Assembly (NCBI GenBank): GCA_018644785.1
Contig: JABGPV010000002.1
Span: 1 to 64,000, forward strand
Reading direction: 5' to 3'
Source: Deltaproteobacteria bacterium
GTDB lineage: Bacteria; Desulfobacterota; DSM-4660; Desulfatiglandales; Desulfatiglandaceae
Length of the DNA: 64,000 nt
The notes below the pieces were generated by a model. That model saw nothing but the letters and a program-made list of their open reading frames with translations. It was not told the DNA's origin and did not search any database. Below are positions 42,939 through 51,883 of the stretch, piece by piece (position 1 is the first letter of the stretch; every line of letters starts with the position of its first letter). A program made the translations under genes and the position numbers.

Positions 42939-43990
42939 AGAGACAAAGGATCCAAACCATGCTTGAAAAAATGAGATTGCAGGATGCCGTTGGTACTAAA
43001 CTTGCTCACGATATCACCGAGATCCGTCCCGGTGAATTCAAAGGACCCGCCTTTCGCAAAGGTCATACCGTTTGCAATGAAGATCTCTGCCATCTCCAAA
43101 AACTTGGCAAGAATCACCTCTATTTGATCGATCTGGCCGAAGATGAAATACATGAAGACCAGGTGGCGGCCATTTTAGCAGGCGCGCTGGCAGGGGAGGG
43201 CGTTGTTTGGAAAGATGAGCCCCGAGAAGGCAAAATAAAACTGCTGGCGGAAAGAGACGGTCTTTTTACGGTCGATACCACATCTCTTGCGGCCTTCAAC
43301 ATGATCGATGAGGTGATGTGCGCCACCCTTCATAATCACACGCTGGTCAAAGAGGGCGAACTCCTCGCTGCCACCCGAGCCATACCATTGGTGGTAAAGC
43401 GTGCGTCTGTTGAGCGGGCAGCTGCCATCGCACAGCAAAACGGTGCCGTGCTATCGGTCAAACCGATCCGACAGGCCAGCGTGGGTTTGGTTATTACCGG
43501 CAATGAAGTTTATCACGGCCTGATTCAAGATCGCTTTGCACCGATTCTCTCCGAAAAAGTCAATGCACTGGGTTCTAACGTTTCTGGTACCGCCTTTGTT
43601 CCCGATGACGCAGAACTTATCCGCAATGCCATCCGAACCCATCTAGACAAGGGCTGTGATTTTCTGATTTTAAGCGGCGGGATGAGTGTGGATCCGGATG
43701 ATGTAACCCGCCGGGGAATACGTCTCGCCGGTTCCACCGCGATGCACTATGGGGCGGCGGCGCTGCCGGGGGCTATGTTTCTGGTGGCTTACCTGGGGGA
43801 CATACCGGTGCTGGGTGTTCCGGCGTGTGGGCTTCATCACCGCACTACGGTACTGGATCTTGTACTGCCCCGGATCCTGGCCGGGGAAAAAATCGGCAAG
43901 GCGGAGCTGGCCTTTCTGGGTCACGGCGGCCTTTGTCGTGATTGCCCCGAGTGCAGTTATCCCCACTGCGCCTTCGGCAAGTGCATGTGA
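42935..43990 (+). CDS. MoeA/MoaB-like molybdopterin-binding protein
   Basis: 351 residues. The molybdopterin-binding domain is evident in the second half: VGLVITGNEVYHGLIQDRFA, LSGGMSVDPDDVTRRGIR and LPGAMFLVAYLGDIPVLGVP. The end is Cys-rich (HGGLCRDCPECSYPHCAFGK), which classical MoeA lacks. It would handle molybdopterin or Mo insertion. Its ATG overlaps the stop of the FmdE-like gene. It may be a dedicated cofactor protein for PadB rather than the general MoeA. Confidence 0.78.
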   Translation: MKRQRIQTMLEKMRLQDAVGTKLAHDITEIRPGEFKGPAFRKGHTVCNEDLCHLQKLGKNHLYLIDLAEDEIHEDQVAAILAGALAGEGVVWKDEPREGKIKLLAERDGLFTVDTTSLAAFNMIDEVMCATLHNHTLVKEGELLAATRAIPLVVKRASVERAAAIAQQNGAVLSVKPIRQASVGLVITGNEVYHGLIQDRFAPILSEKVNALGSNVSGTAFVPDDAELIRNAIRTHLDKGCDFLILSGGMSVDPDDVTRRGIRLAGSTAMHYGAAALPGAMFLVAYLGDIPVLGVPACGLHHRTTVLDLVLPRILAGEKIGKAELAFLGHGGLCRDCPECSYPHCAFGKCM

Positions 43991-44076
43991 TGATTGCCTT
44001 ATAAGCAGTCCTTTGATCAGAATCAATCATGGGAAACATGGAAGGACTTTAGCCTTTCTTGTTTAGGGTTTAGCCA

Positions 44077-44262
44077 ATGGTTACGGGAAAAGTTGTAAAA
44101 AACCTGTATTTTAAAGAATCTGAAAATGAAATGAAAACCCGTATTTCGCTTCTTTGTGAAGAGCTCCTTGAAAAAGAAGTAAAAGCGAACTTTGGGTATG
44201 GATATATCCGTCTGCCCAGAGATTGGGTTGGCAAACAGGTAAAAGTTGCAAGAGTATCTTAG
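44077..44262 (+). CDS. short DUF2080-like (transposon-associated) protein
   Basis: 61 codons at most; translation may instead start at an internal ATG (MKTRISLLCEELLEKEV). The C-terminal half, VKANFGYGYIRLPRDWVGKQ followed by VKVARVS, matches the AbrB-like LPxxWxGKxVKV pattern of DUF2080 proteins, annotated as transposon-encoded. No good ribosome site is visible. Its stop abuts the 144-base hairpin repeat at 44266-44409, suggesting a mobile-element remnant. Confidence 0.5.
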   Translation: MVTGKVVKNLYFKESENEMKTRISLLCEELLEKEVKANFGYGYIRLPRDWVGKQVKVARVS

Positions 44263-44265
44263 CGT

Positions 44266-44409
44266 AGTGCCCATCCACAAATAGCCAATTTGCGCGATTT
44301 CGGCGTCAGTCTCAAATTGTAATCCTCAAAATACTTCAATGTATTTCTGCGGTTACAATTATCGCCTTCCTTGGACTCGAACAAATTTTCTCATTCGTGG
44401 ATGGACACT
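44266..44409. repeat. 144-base imperfect palindromic element (MITE-like)
   Basis: The outer arms AGTGCCCATCCACAAAT and ATTCGTGGATGGACACT pair with two mismatches. Pairing continues inside (CAATTTG with CAAATT, TTGTAATCC with GGTTACAA) to a central stem-loop AAATAC-TTCAAT-GTATTT, so the whole element folds on itself. TAGCGT occurs at 44260-44265 and again at 44414-44419, possibly a target duplication though 4 bases off on the right. Likely a non-autonomous mobile or REP-type element. Confidence 0.6.
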
Positions 44410-44509
44410 GGTGTAGCGTCGCCGGGTATCATGTCAAAAGTCGAATTCACCCTGGCGACTTTGATATTGCTATGGAAAGAAAACTATTTTAAAGAAAGGA
44501 AAACTGACG

Positions 44510-44926
44510 ATGAAATTAAACAAGATTGATCATATATGCATTGCGGTTAAGGATTTAGAGGCGGCCAGGAAGGTCTGGGAGCCCATGTTGGGTAAATCAG
44601 GTCCTGATGACGCCTATGTGGATGAACCTGAAAAGATCAATGTGGCCAGATACTATGTCGGCGAGGTTGGGTTTGAGCTGATGGAATCAACAACCCCGGA
44701 TGGAGACGTGGCAAAGTTCATCGCCAAAAACGGTGAGGGTGTGATGCTCCTAAGTTTTAACGTGGACAACACCCGAAAGGCCATTGATGAACTGAAGGGG
44801 AAGGACTATCCGTTTATTCCGGATTCAAGAGGCGAGGTTGCAAGACCTTTTCGGGACTGCGAATTTGCTTTTATACACCCCAAAAAGCTCAATGGTGTCC
44901 TGACCGAACTTATCGATGATAAATAG
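44510..44926 (+). CDS. VOC-family protein, methylmalonyl-CoA epimerase-like
   Basis: 138 residues: KIDHICIAVKDLEAARKVWE, VGEVGFELMESTTPDGDVAK and FAFIHPKKLNGVLTELID match the methylmalonyl-CoA epimerase layout. The usual GEG(I/V)HH(I/L) metal His is replaced: here GEGVMLLSF. Either the metal site is altered or the substrate differs. AAAGGA stands before the ATG. It lies 51 bases before bamB on the same strand and may be the first gene of the bam operon. Confidence 0.75.
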   Translation: MKLNKIDHICIAVKDLEAARKVWEPMLGKSGPDDAYVDEPEKINVARYYVGEVGFELMESTTPDGDVAKFIAKNGEGVMLLSFNVDNTRKAIDELKGKDYPFIPDSRGEVARPFRDCEFAFIHPKKLNGVLTELIDDK

Positions 44927-44977
44927 GACAAGTTTAGGTAGGGTTTTTCCGGCAGGATATTTGTATAGGGGGGAGAA

Positions 44978-47005
44978 ATGAGATACGCAGAGACAGGGTT
45001 TAATTTAGAAGTCGATTTGACGGTGGGCAATATTGAGCGGGTCGAAACAGACCCCGAATTAACCAGGCTTCACCTGGGTGGTAACGGCAGTGCCGCCAGG
45101 ATAATATGGGATAGAGTGAGTCCGGAGGCCGATGCCTTTTCTCCTGATAATCTGCTCATATTCAGCACGGGCCTTTTTGACGGTACGCCTATACCGGCAG
45201 CCAACCGCACGATGGTTGATACCATTTCTCCCCAGACGAATATGTTTTCCAATTCAATTTTTGGCGGTTATTTTGGGCCGGAACTCAAACATGCCGGCTA
45301 CGATAAGATCGTCATCGGAGGCAAAGCTGAAGATCTGGTATATTTGTGGATACACAATGACAAAGTGGAACTACGGGACGCCTCTCACCTCAAGGGGATG
45401 GGCGCTCAGGAAACCGCACATGCCATTAAAGATGAATTAAATGATCGAGATATTCAAGTAGCCGCAATCGGTCTTGCCGGCGAAAACAGGCTTTACATGG
45501 CCTCCATAGAACACTATAACGCCGCCGCAGCTCGCGGCGTCGGGGTGGTGATGGGGGATAAGCGGTTGAAGGCGATCGCCGTGCGTGGCACAAGAGATTT
45601 TCAAGTTGCCGAGCCCGAAGAGCTGTTCAAATTATGTCTCCAACACTATCAGGATATACATGAAAGTCCGTTTAACGGGGACCTCATGGCAATCGAGTGG
45701 AACGATGCCTGGCACCATAACAATTTTGCCTGGGGCAATGCACGCACACGGAGAAAGGACTTCTGGCACCAGGAGCAGGAAGACCGGTGGAAGGAATACA
45801 CGCTGAAAATCCGCGACCGGTTGCAGGGCTGCTACAATTGTCCTAAAAACTGCCATCTCGTGGTCAAGCCCCCCGGACGGCAAAGGTACATGTTAAAATG
45901 CTTCGGAAAAGGCACCTGGCATATGGCGGCTTTTGAAGAGCTCCCGTTTACCTTCGACATAATGGCCCTGAGCCAGGAGTACGGTGTAGACAGCTATGCC
46001 GCACCGCAAGCCATCGCTTTCGCCATCGAACTTTACGAAGCAGGCATTTTAACCGACGAGGACCTGCCTGATTTTCCGGAAAAATCCGCCGACAGGTTTT
46101 ACTATCTTCTGGAAAAGCTTGTCCGGAGGGAAGGAATCGGGGATGTCCTGGCCGATGGCGTCTATCGGGCAGCCCGTCAGATCGGCAATGGCGCTGAAGC
46201 ATATGACCATAACACAATGAAGAAATTCGAACAGATACCGCTCAAGCTGGGCAAAGTGAATTATCCGTATTATCTCATGTATTGCACCAGCGACAAGATG
46301 GCCATTAATCAGACCGAGGGCTCTTATCCGCAGGATCCGATTAAAGAAATTCCGGAGAGACAGGCGTTTGTCGATGGATGGATGTCGGCACCCGAGCGGT
46401 TTAAAAAATTCTTCATGGAATGGGAGCCACGCACACATCCATCATTTGAAGCGGCCATAAACATTGCCGATTGGAACGAAACCATGCACTACGTTGATGA
46501 CGCCCTTGGCCTTTGCGCCTTCTGTTCATCATTTAGAGGTCAATTCGGCGGCGGCTCCGCATACAACATCTACAACATACCCACTTTTATCAAATTGGCG
46601 GCCGGGATCGAAATGGATGCCGACGACTTGTGGCAAGTGGCCAGAAGAAACCGGAACCTTGTCAGGGCCATCAATATGAGTAGAGGATTGAAAAGAGCCG
46701 ACGAGAAGCCGCCTGAAGATCACTGGAAGAAGAGGGAGCCGGAAAATGAGCAGAAGCTTCTGGACGGCTACTACAATTTCAAGGGTTGGACCAACAAAGG
46801 CGTTCCTACTAAATTAACATTGGATAAATTAGGCTTGGATGATGTCGCCGATGAACTGATTAAGAGGGGGCTCATTAAAGGCGATGAAGGTATTTGCTAC
46901 AAGGATCAATCATGTTACTCGGAAGGAAGGCCAAAAGATGCAGATGTGTCTTTTCGTAAAGCTGAGAAATTCACTTTAACTGAGTACAACATCAAGAATA
47001 AATAG
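44978..47005 (+). CDS. bamB: class II benzoyl-CoA reductase active-site subunit BamB (tungsten AOR family)
   Basis: 675 residues of the aldehyde:ferredoxin oxidoreductase family. The N-terminal domain has the LHLGGNGSAARIIWD and FSNSIFGGYFGPELKHAGYD stretches that bind the bis-tungstopterin. The Fe-S ligands are C285-x2-C288-x3-C292 (CYNCPKNC) and a late Cys near GLCAFCSSF. Candidate catalytic residues are E240 and H246/H247 (EWNDAWHHNN), and C308 could ligate tungsten. In Geobacter metallireducens BamB reduces benzoyl-CoA to the 1,5-dienoyl-CoA. A strong GGGGAG precedes the ATG. Other aryl-CoA substrates remain possible. Confidence 0.85.
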   Translation: MRYAETGFNLEVDLTVGNIERVETDPELTRLHLGGNGSAARIIWDRVSPEADAFSPDNLLIFSTGLFDGTPIPAANRTMVDTISPQTNMFSNSIFGGYFGPELKHAGYDKIVIGGKAEDLVYLWIHNDKVELRDASHLKGMGAQETAHAIKDELNDRDIQVAAIGLAGENRLYMASIEHYNAAAARGVGVVMGDKRLKAIAVRGTRDFQVAEPEELFKLCLQHYQDIHESPFNGDLMAIEWNDAWHHNNFAWGNARTRRKDFWHQEQEDRWKEYTLKIRDRLQGCYNCPKNCHLVVKPPGRQRYMLKCFGKGTWHMAAFEELPFTFDIMALSQEYGVDSYAAPQAIAFAIELYEAGILTDEDLPDFPEKSADRFYYLLEKLVRREGIGDVLADGVYRAARQIGNGAEAYDHNTMKKFEQIPLKLGKVNYPYYLMYCTSDKMAINQTEGSYPQDPIKEIPERQAFVDGWMSAPERFKKFFMEWEPRTHPSFEAAINIADWNETMHYVDDALGLCAFCSSFRGQFGGGSAYNIYNIPTFIKLAAGIEMDADDLWQVARRNRNLVRAINMSRGLKRADEKPPEDHWKKREPENEQKLLDGYYNFKGWTNKGVPTKLTLDKLGLDDVADELIKRGLIKGDEGICYKDQSCYSEGRPKDADVSFRKAEKFTLTEYNIKNK

Positions 47006-47025
47006 TCCGGGAGGTGCAAAAAGCA

Positions 47026-47580
47026 ATGGGTAAGCCGGCAAAAAAAATAATCAAAGAAATAAAAGTAGACTTAGGTAAATGCAACGGGTGCCGCGCCTGC
47101 GAGAAGGCCTGTGCTGCATTTCATGCCATACCGAGATACAGTAACTTTAACCCGGCCCGTTCCCGGATCAAGGTGGTCATCGATGAAAGAAACGATCAAT
47201 GGGTCCCGGTTCGAGCCGGCGGCTATACGCAAGCCGAATGTAACGGCCGGAATCATTATGTGATCGACGGCAAGGAGTATTCGGAATGCGCTCTCTGTCC
47301 GGCTTCCTGTCCATCGAGAGCTTGGTTCAAAGAACCTGATTCGGGTCTTCCTCTTAAATGCGACATGTGTGAAGATGTGCCCCCACTTTCGGAGCCCATG
47401 TGTGTTCAAATGTGCGGTCGTGATTGCTTGACCTATTCGGAAAGGGAAGTGGAATTGACAGGGGCGGAAACGCAGGAAGCAGAGAATCATATGGAGTTGA
47501 AAAAGGCCTACGAGGCCCTCGTGAAAAAACACGGGCAAAAGAAGGTCGTGGATACTTTTTCTAGATTATCAATGCGCTAA
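47026..47580 (+). CDS. bamC: benzoyl-CoA reductase Fe-S subunit BamC
   Basis: 184 residues with several 4Fe-4S motifs: CNGCRACEKACAAFH, CALCPASCPSRAWF and CDMC ... MCVQMCGRDCL. In Geobacter BamC is tightly bound to BamB and relays electrons to its tungsten site. The ATG at 47026 is chosen, with GGGAGGTG about 8 nt upstream; a GTG inside that site is less likely. The order after bamB is conserved. Confidence 0.82.
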   Translation: MGKPAKKIIKEIKVDLGKCNGCRACEKACAAFHAIPRYSNFNPARSRIKVVIDERNDQWVPVRAGGYTQAECNGRNHYVIDGKEYSECALCPASCPSRAWFKEPDSGLPLKCDMCEDVPPLSEPMCVQMCGRDCLTYSEREVELTGAETQEAENHMELKKAYEALVKKHGQKKVVDTFSRLSMR

Positions 47581-47605
47581 GTCGAAAGCGGAGGCTAAAA
47601 ACAGA

Positions 47606-48766
47606 GTGGAGACTGTAGCACCCTTAGAAGAGGTACTGGATCTCATAGAAGAGACTGGTGGTGAATCCTTCAAGTATTGCTATCAATGCGGCAAATGCGA
47701 TGTTGTCTGTCCGTGGAATCGTGTTCGGGACTTTAGTATGCGCAAGCTGATCCGGCAGGCTAATTTCGGGTTGACTGAGATAGAGACGGAAGAGATCTGG
47801 CGTTGTACCACCTGCGGAAGATGCCAAAAGCAATGCCCCCGGGGCGTCAACCAGATAGAAGTCGGGGTATCCGCACGCAGAATTGCCACGGAATTCGGTG
47901 TGTTTCCCGCGTCCGCGCGTCCGGTGCGCGGTGTAAGCGCCAGCCTGGTGGGCGAAGGTAATCCCTTGAGTGAAGAGAGAAAGAATCGGGCGGATTGGGC
48001 CAAAGGTCTATCTGTAAATACCTTCAGTGAGGGGATGGAGATTTTATATTTCCCCGGCTGCTACCTCAGCTATGATCCCAGATTAAAGAAGGTGGCTGCC
48101 GCTACGGTGAATATCCTTAACAAGGCAGGGGTCGATTTCGGGATACTGGGAACCCTGGAGAACTGTTGTGGAGAAAGCATCCGCAAGACGGGCGATGAGG
48201 AATGTTTCAAACGTTTGGCCAGGAAAAATATCAAAACGTTTATCGACAATGGTGTGAAAAAAATCCTTGTTTCTTCCCCCCACTGCTACCACACCTTCAA
48301 GAACGAGTATCCCGAGTTTATGGTGCACTTTGAAGTGGTTCATATGAGCCAATATATATTCGAGCTCATGAATGCGGGCAGACTTGAGCTCACCAATGGG
48401 TATGACAGGAAAATTACCTATCATGATCCCTGTTACCTGGGTCGTCATAATGGTATTTTTGACGAACCCCGGGAGGTTTTAAAGGGGATATCCGGTTTGG
48501 AACTCATTGAAATGCCTGATTCCAGGGAAGACAGCCTCTGTTGCGGCGGGGGCGGCGGCAGGATTTGGATGGAAACGCCCAAAGGAGAGAGATTCTCCGA
48601 TCTCAGAGTGGAACAGGCCGGTGGTGTGAGTGCAGAGGTGCTGGTGACCGCCTGTCCGTATTGCATCACCCATTTTGAGGATAGCCGGTTAGCCCTGGAA
48701 GATTCGGAAGATGGTGCCGGTTTAGAGGTGAAGGACATCACGGAAATTATCCAGGAAGTGATTTAG
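47606..48766 (+). CDS. bamD: HdrD-like Fe-S subunit BamD
   Basis: 386 residues. The N-terminal ferredoxin has CYQCGKCDVVCPW and CTTCGRCQKQCPRG. The rest carries two CCG domains of the heterodisulfide reductase D type: LENCCGESIRKTGD with upstream Cys (YFPGCYLSYDP), and SLCCGGGGGRIW with HDPCYLGRHNG. Such subunits handle thiol or Fe-S electron transfer within Bam-Hdr complexes. A GTG start with GGAGG upstream. It fits the position of bamD exactly. Confidence 0.85.
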   Translation: METVAPLEEVLDLIEETGGESFKYCYQCGKCDVVCPWNRVRDFSMRKLIRQANFGLTEIETEEIWRCTTCGRCQKQCPRGVNQIEVGVSARRIATEFGVFPASARPVRGVSASLVGEGNPLSEERKNRADWAKGLSVNTFSEGMEILYFPGCYLSYDPRLKKVAAATVNILNKAGVDFGILGTLENCCGESIRKTGDEECFKRLARKNIKTFIDNGVKKILVSSPHCYHTFKNEYPEFMVHFEVVHMSQYIFELMNAGRLELTNGYDRKITYHDPCYLGRHNGIFDEPREVLKGISGLELIEMPDSREDSLCCGGGGGRIWMETPKGERFSDLRVEQAGGVSAEVLVTACPYCITHFEDSRLALEDSEDGAGLEVKDITEIIQEVI

Positions 48767-48791
48767 GAGATTGATAAAAGGACGGTAAGAA

Positions 48792-51700
48792 GTGGAAAAA
48801 GAATTGGTTGAAGGACAGTTTGCTAATGGTCCCGTAGACAATAATTTTGGAGACGTGATGGTTGTCGGTGGAGGGATCAGCGGTATTCAGGCCGCCCTTG
48901 ATCTTGCCGATACGGGGTTTAAGGTTTACTTGGTTGATAAATCCCCTGCCATCGGTGGAAAGATGTCTCAGCTGGACAAGACCTTTCCCACCAACGACTG
49001 TTCCATGTGTATTGAGTCGCCGAAATTTATTGAATGCAGCAGACATCCCAATATAGAGATTCTGACATACACTGAAGTTGAGGGTATCAAAGGCAAAGCA
49101 GGCGACTTTAAGGTCACCCTGACCCAAAAACCAAGATATATCAACGAAGATCGATGTACGGGGTGTGGGACCTGTGTGGAGGTTTGCCCAATTAAGGTTC
49201 CGGATGAGTATAATCAAAACCTGTCTTTGAATAAAGCCGTTCATATATATTTTTCTCAGGCTGTTCCACTGATTACCTATGTGGGCCCTGATACCTGCCT
49301 TTATCTCCAGGATGAAAAATGCAACATCTGTATCGGCGCCTGTCAAAATGAGGCGATTGATCTTAACCAAATGGAAGAGACGATCCAGGTGGAGGTGGGC
49401 GCGGTCATTATGGCTCCTGGGTTTGAGGTGTATGATCCGAAACTACGAAACGATTACGGCTATGGGCTCATGGAGAACGTGGTCACAAGCCTTGATTTTG
49501 AAAGGATCTTGTGCGCCACCGGTCCGTATGAGGGAGAGATCCTGCGCCCTTCGGACAAGAAGCATCCGAAGAAGATCGCCTGGATTCAGTGTGTGGGGTC
49601 CCGGCAGGTGACCGAGGGCGGAAATAGCTATTGCTCCGGGGTGTGCTGTGCGTACACGCAAAAACAGGTGATACTGGCAAAGGATCATGAAGCGGATATT
49701 GAGGCGAAGATTTTCCATAACGATATTCGTGCCTTTGGTAAGGATTTTGAGCGGTTTTACCAACGGGCGGAAAATCTGTCCGGGGTTGAGTTTATCAGAA
49801 GTTATGTGGCGGTGGGAAAGGAAGACCCGGAAACCAAGAATGTCTCCATCCGATATTCGACGACCGATGACGGCGTCAAGGAAGAAGAATTTGAACTCGT
49901 AGTATTATCCGTGGGGTTAAACCCGCCTAAGAACACAGAAGAATTGGCGGACCAGTTTGGTATTGAGCTTGACCAACACGGGTTCTGCAAATCCAATCCG
50001 CTAAACCCCATTGAAACCACTCGGCCGGGGATTTTTGTGAGCGGCGCGTTTCAGGGGCCCATGGATATCCCCGAGTCGGTCATGGGTGGCAGCGGGGCCG
50101 ATGCCCTTTGCAGTCAGCTGCTGGCCTACCGCCGGGGAGATCTTGCCAGAGACCGGGTTTACCCAACCGAGAGGGATGTATCCCAAGAGGAGCCCCGTGT
50201 GGGCGTTTTTGTATGCCATTGCGGCGCCAATATCGGTCGGGTGGTGGACGTGCCGGCCGTGGTAGCGTATGCGTCAGGTCTTGAGAACGTGGTGCATGCC
50301 CAGGAGAGCCTTTTTGCCTGCTCCACGGATAATGCCAGGCAGATATCGGATCAGATACGGGAAAAGGGGCTCAACCGGGTGGTGGTGGCGGCCTGCACGC
50401 CAAGAACCCATGAGCCGTTATTCAGGGACACCTGCCGTGAAGGGGGTATCAACCAGTACTTTTTTGAAATGGCCAATATCAGAGAGCACTGTTCCTGGGT
50501 ACATTCCAAGGATCCGGAGAACGCCACCCAGAAGGCCAAGGAGATCGTTCGCATGTCCGTGGCCCGGGCTTCATTTCTCGAGCCCCTCAAGGAGTATGAG
50601 CTGCCGGTGAACAAAACTGCATTGGTGGTCGGTGGTGGGCTTGCCGGTATGACCAGTGCCCTTAGTATGGCCGGCCAGGGATTTCGGGTTCAGCTGCTGG
50701 AAAAGGATAAGGCGCTGGGAGGCGTGGCGCGAAGAATTCATACCACCCTGGAAGGGATGGATGTTCAGGCTTTCTTAAAAGACACGATCCAAAAGGTGTA
50801 TCAACATCCTTCCATCCAGGTATCCCATAATGCGACCATTACGAATGTGATGGGATATGTGGGCAATTTTGTAACCACGGTAAAGAGCCAGGGAAGGGTC
50901 AAAATAATTGAGCATGGTGCGGCTATTCTTGCCACTGGGGCTGTAGAATATAAACCCATTGAGTACCTTTACGGAGAAAACGATCAGGTGTTGACCCAGC
51001 TGGAGCTGGAAGCGCGGATCGCCCAAAAAGATGAAGCGCTGAGCCAAACCGAGAGCCTGGTCATGATCCAATGCGTGGGGTGCCGTAACGAGGACAGGAA
51101 TTACTGCGCCCGCATTTGTTGCAGTCACGCCATAAAGAACGCCGTGAACCTGAAAGCGCTGAATCCCGGGATGGACATCTACATTCTCTTTAGAGACATG
51201 AGAACCTATGGGTATCGGGAAGATTACTATCGTGAGGCAGCGGACAAGGGCGTGAAATTTATACGTTGGGAATCGGATGCGGGGCCCCAAGTGGAAGCGA
51301 CCACCGAGGGCGGTAAGTCCATATTAAGAGTGACGGTGCCGGATCCTATCTTGGGCCAGTTGTTGGCACTGGACGCCGATGTGCTGACACTGTCGGCCGC
51401 GGTGATTCCCTCGGAAGAGAGTATGGAAGTGGCCCGATTGTTCAAGGTGGCCATGAATCCGGACGGTTTCTTTCAGGAGGCCCATGTAAAATTAAGGCCG
51501 GTAGACTTTGCGGCCGAGGGGGTATTTCTGTGCGGTATTGCGCATTATCCCAAGCATATCACGGAAACCATCAGCCAGGCATATGGTGCGGCGGGTCGAG
51601 CGATCACCATCCTGACCAAGGATTCGGTGACGGCCTCGGGGGCTATCTGTGAGGTGGATGAGAGCGCATGTGAATCGTGCGGGGCATGCATATCGGTATG

Positions 51701-51869
51701 TAATTATGGTGCCATAGAATTCTACGAGACGGAAAAAGGCAAAAAGGCCACGGTGAATCCGATCCTCTGTAAAGGGGACGGTCTGTGTAACACGGTATGT
51801 CCGGCAAGGGCGATTTCTTTAAAACACTTTACCGATGATGAGATTTTTTGCCAGATTGATGCGGCCTAA
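48792..51869 (+). CDS. bamE: long HdrA-like flavoprotein BamE
   Basis: 1025 residues with two FAD-binding loops, VMVVGGGISGIQAALDLAD near residue 25 and ALVVGGGLAGMTSALSMAG near 610. Fe-S motifs are CTGCGTCVEVCP, CNICIGACQNEA and, at the C-terminus, CESCGACISVCN and CKGDGLCNTVCP. A conserved Cys region PTNDCSMCIESPKFIECSRH follows the first FAD loop. As a double-length HdrA, it is the likely flavin site where electrons from NADH or ferredoxin are bifurcated. A GTG start is used. Confidence 0.87.
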   Translation: MEKELVEGQFANGPVDNNFGDVMVVGGGISGIQAALDLADTGFKVYLVDKSPAIGGKMSQLDKTFPTNDCSMCIESPKFIECSRHPNIEILTYTEVEGIKGKAGDFKVTLTQKPRYINEDRCTGCGTCVEVCPIKVPDEYNQNLSLNKAVHIYFSQAVPLITYVGPDTCLYLQDEKCNICIGACQNEAIDLNQMEETIQVEVGAVIMAPGFEVYDPKLRNDYGYGLMENVVTSLDFERILCATGPYEGEILRPSDKKHPKKIAWIQCVGSRQVTEGGNSYCSGVCCAYTQKQVILAKDHEADIEAKIFHNDIRAFGKDFERFYQRAENLSGVEFIRSYVAVGKEDPETKNVSIRYSTTDDGVKEEEFELVVLSVGLNPPKNTEELADQFGIELDQHGFCKSNPLNPIETTRPGIFVSGAFQGPMDIPESVMGGSGADALCSQLLAYRRGDLARDRVYPTERDVSQEEPRVGVFVCHCGANIGRVVDVPAVVAYASGLENVVHAQESLFACSTDNARQISDQIREKGLNRVVVAACTPRTHEPLFRDTCREGGINQYFFEMANIREHCSWVHSKDPENATQKAKEIVRMSVARASFLEPLKEYELPVNKTALVVGGGLAGMTSALSMAGQGFRVQLLEKDKALGGVARRIHTTLEGMDVQAFLKDTIQKVYQHPSIQVSHNATITNVMGYVGNFVTTVKSQGRVKIIEHGAAILATGAVEYKPIEYLYGENDQVLTQLELEARIAQKDEALSQTESLVMIQCVGCRNEDRNYCARICCSHAIKNAVNLKALNPGMDIYILFRDMRTYGYREDYYREAADKGVKFIRWESDAGPQVEATTEGGKSILRVTVPDPILGQLLALDADVLTLSAAVIPSEESMEVARLFKVAMNPDGFFQEAHVKLRPVDFAAEGVFLCGIAHYPKHITETISQAYGAAGRAITILTKDSVTASGAICEVDESACESCGACISVCNYGAIEFYETEKGKKATVNPILCKGDGLCNTVCPARAISLKHFTDDEIFCQIDAA

Positions 51870-51883
51870 AAGGAGTAAAAAGA

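Noticed and set aside
44460..44490. Sigma-54 promoter before the VOC-bam genes
   Set aside because: TGGCGAC and TTGCT occur there, but the GG-to-GC distance is 13 bases rather than the required 10.
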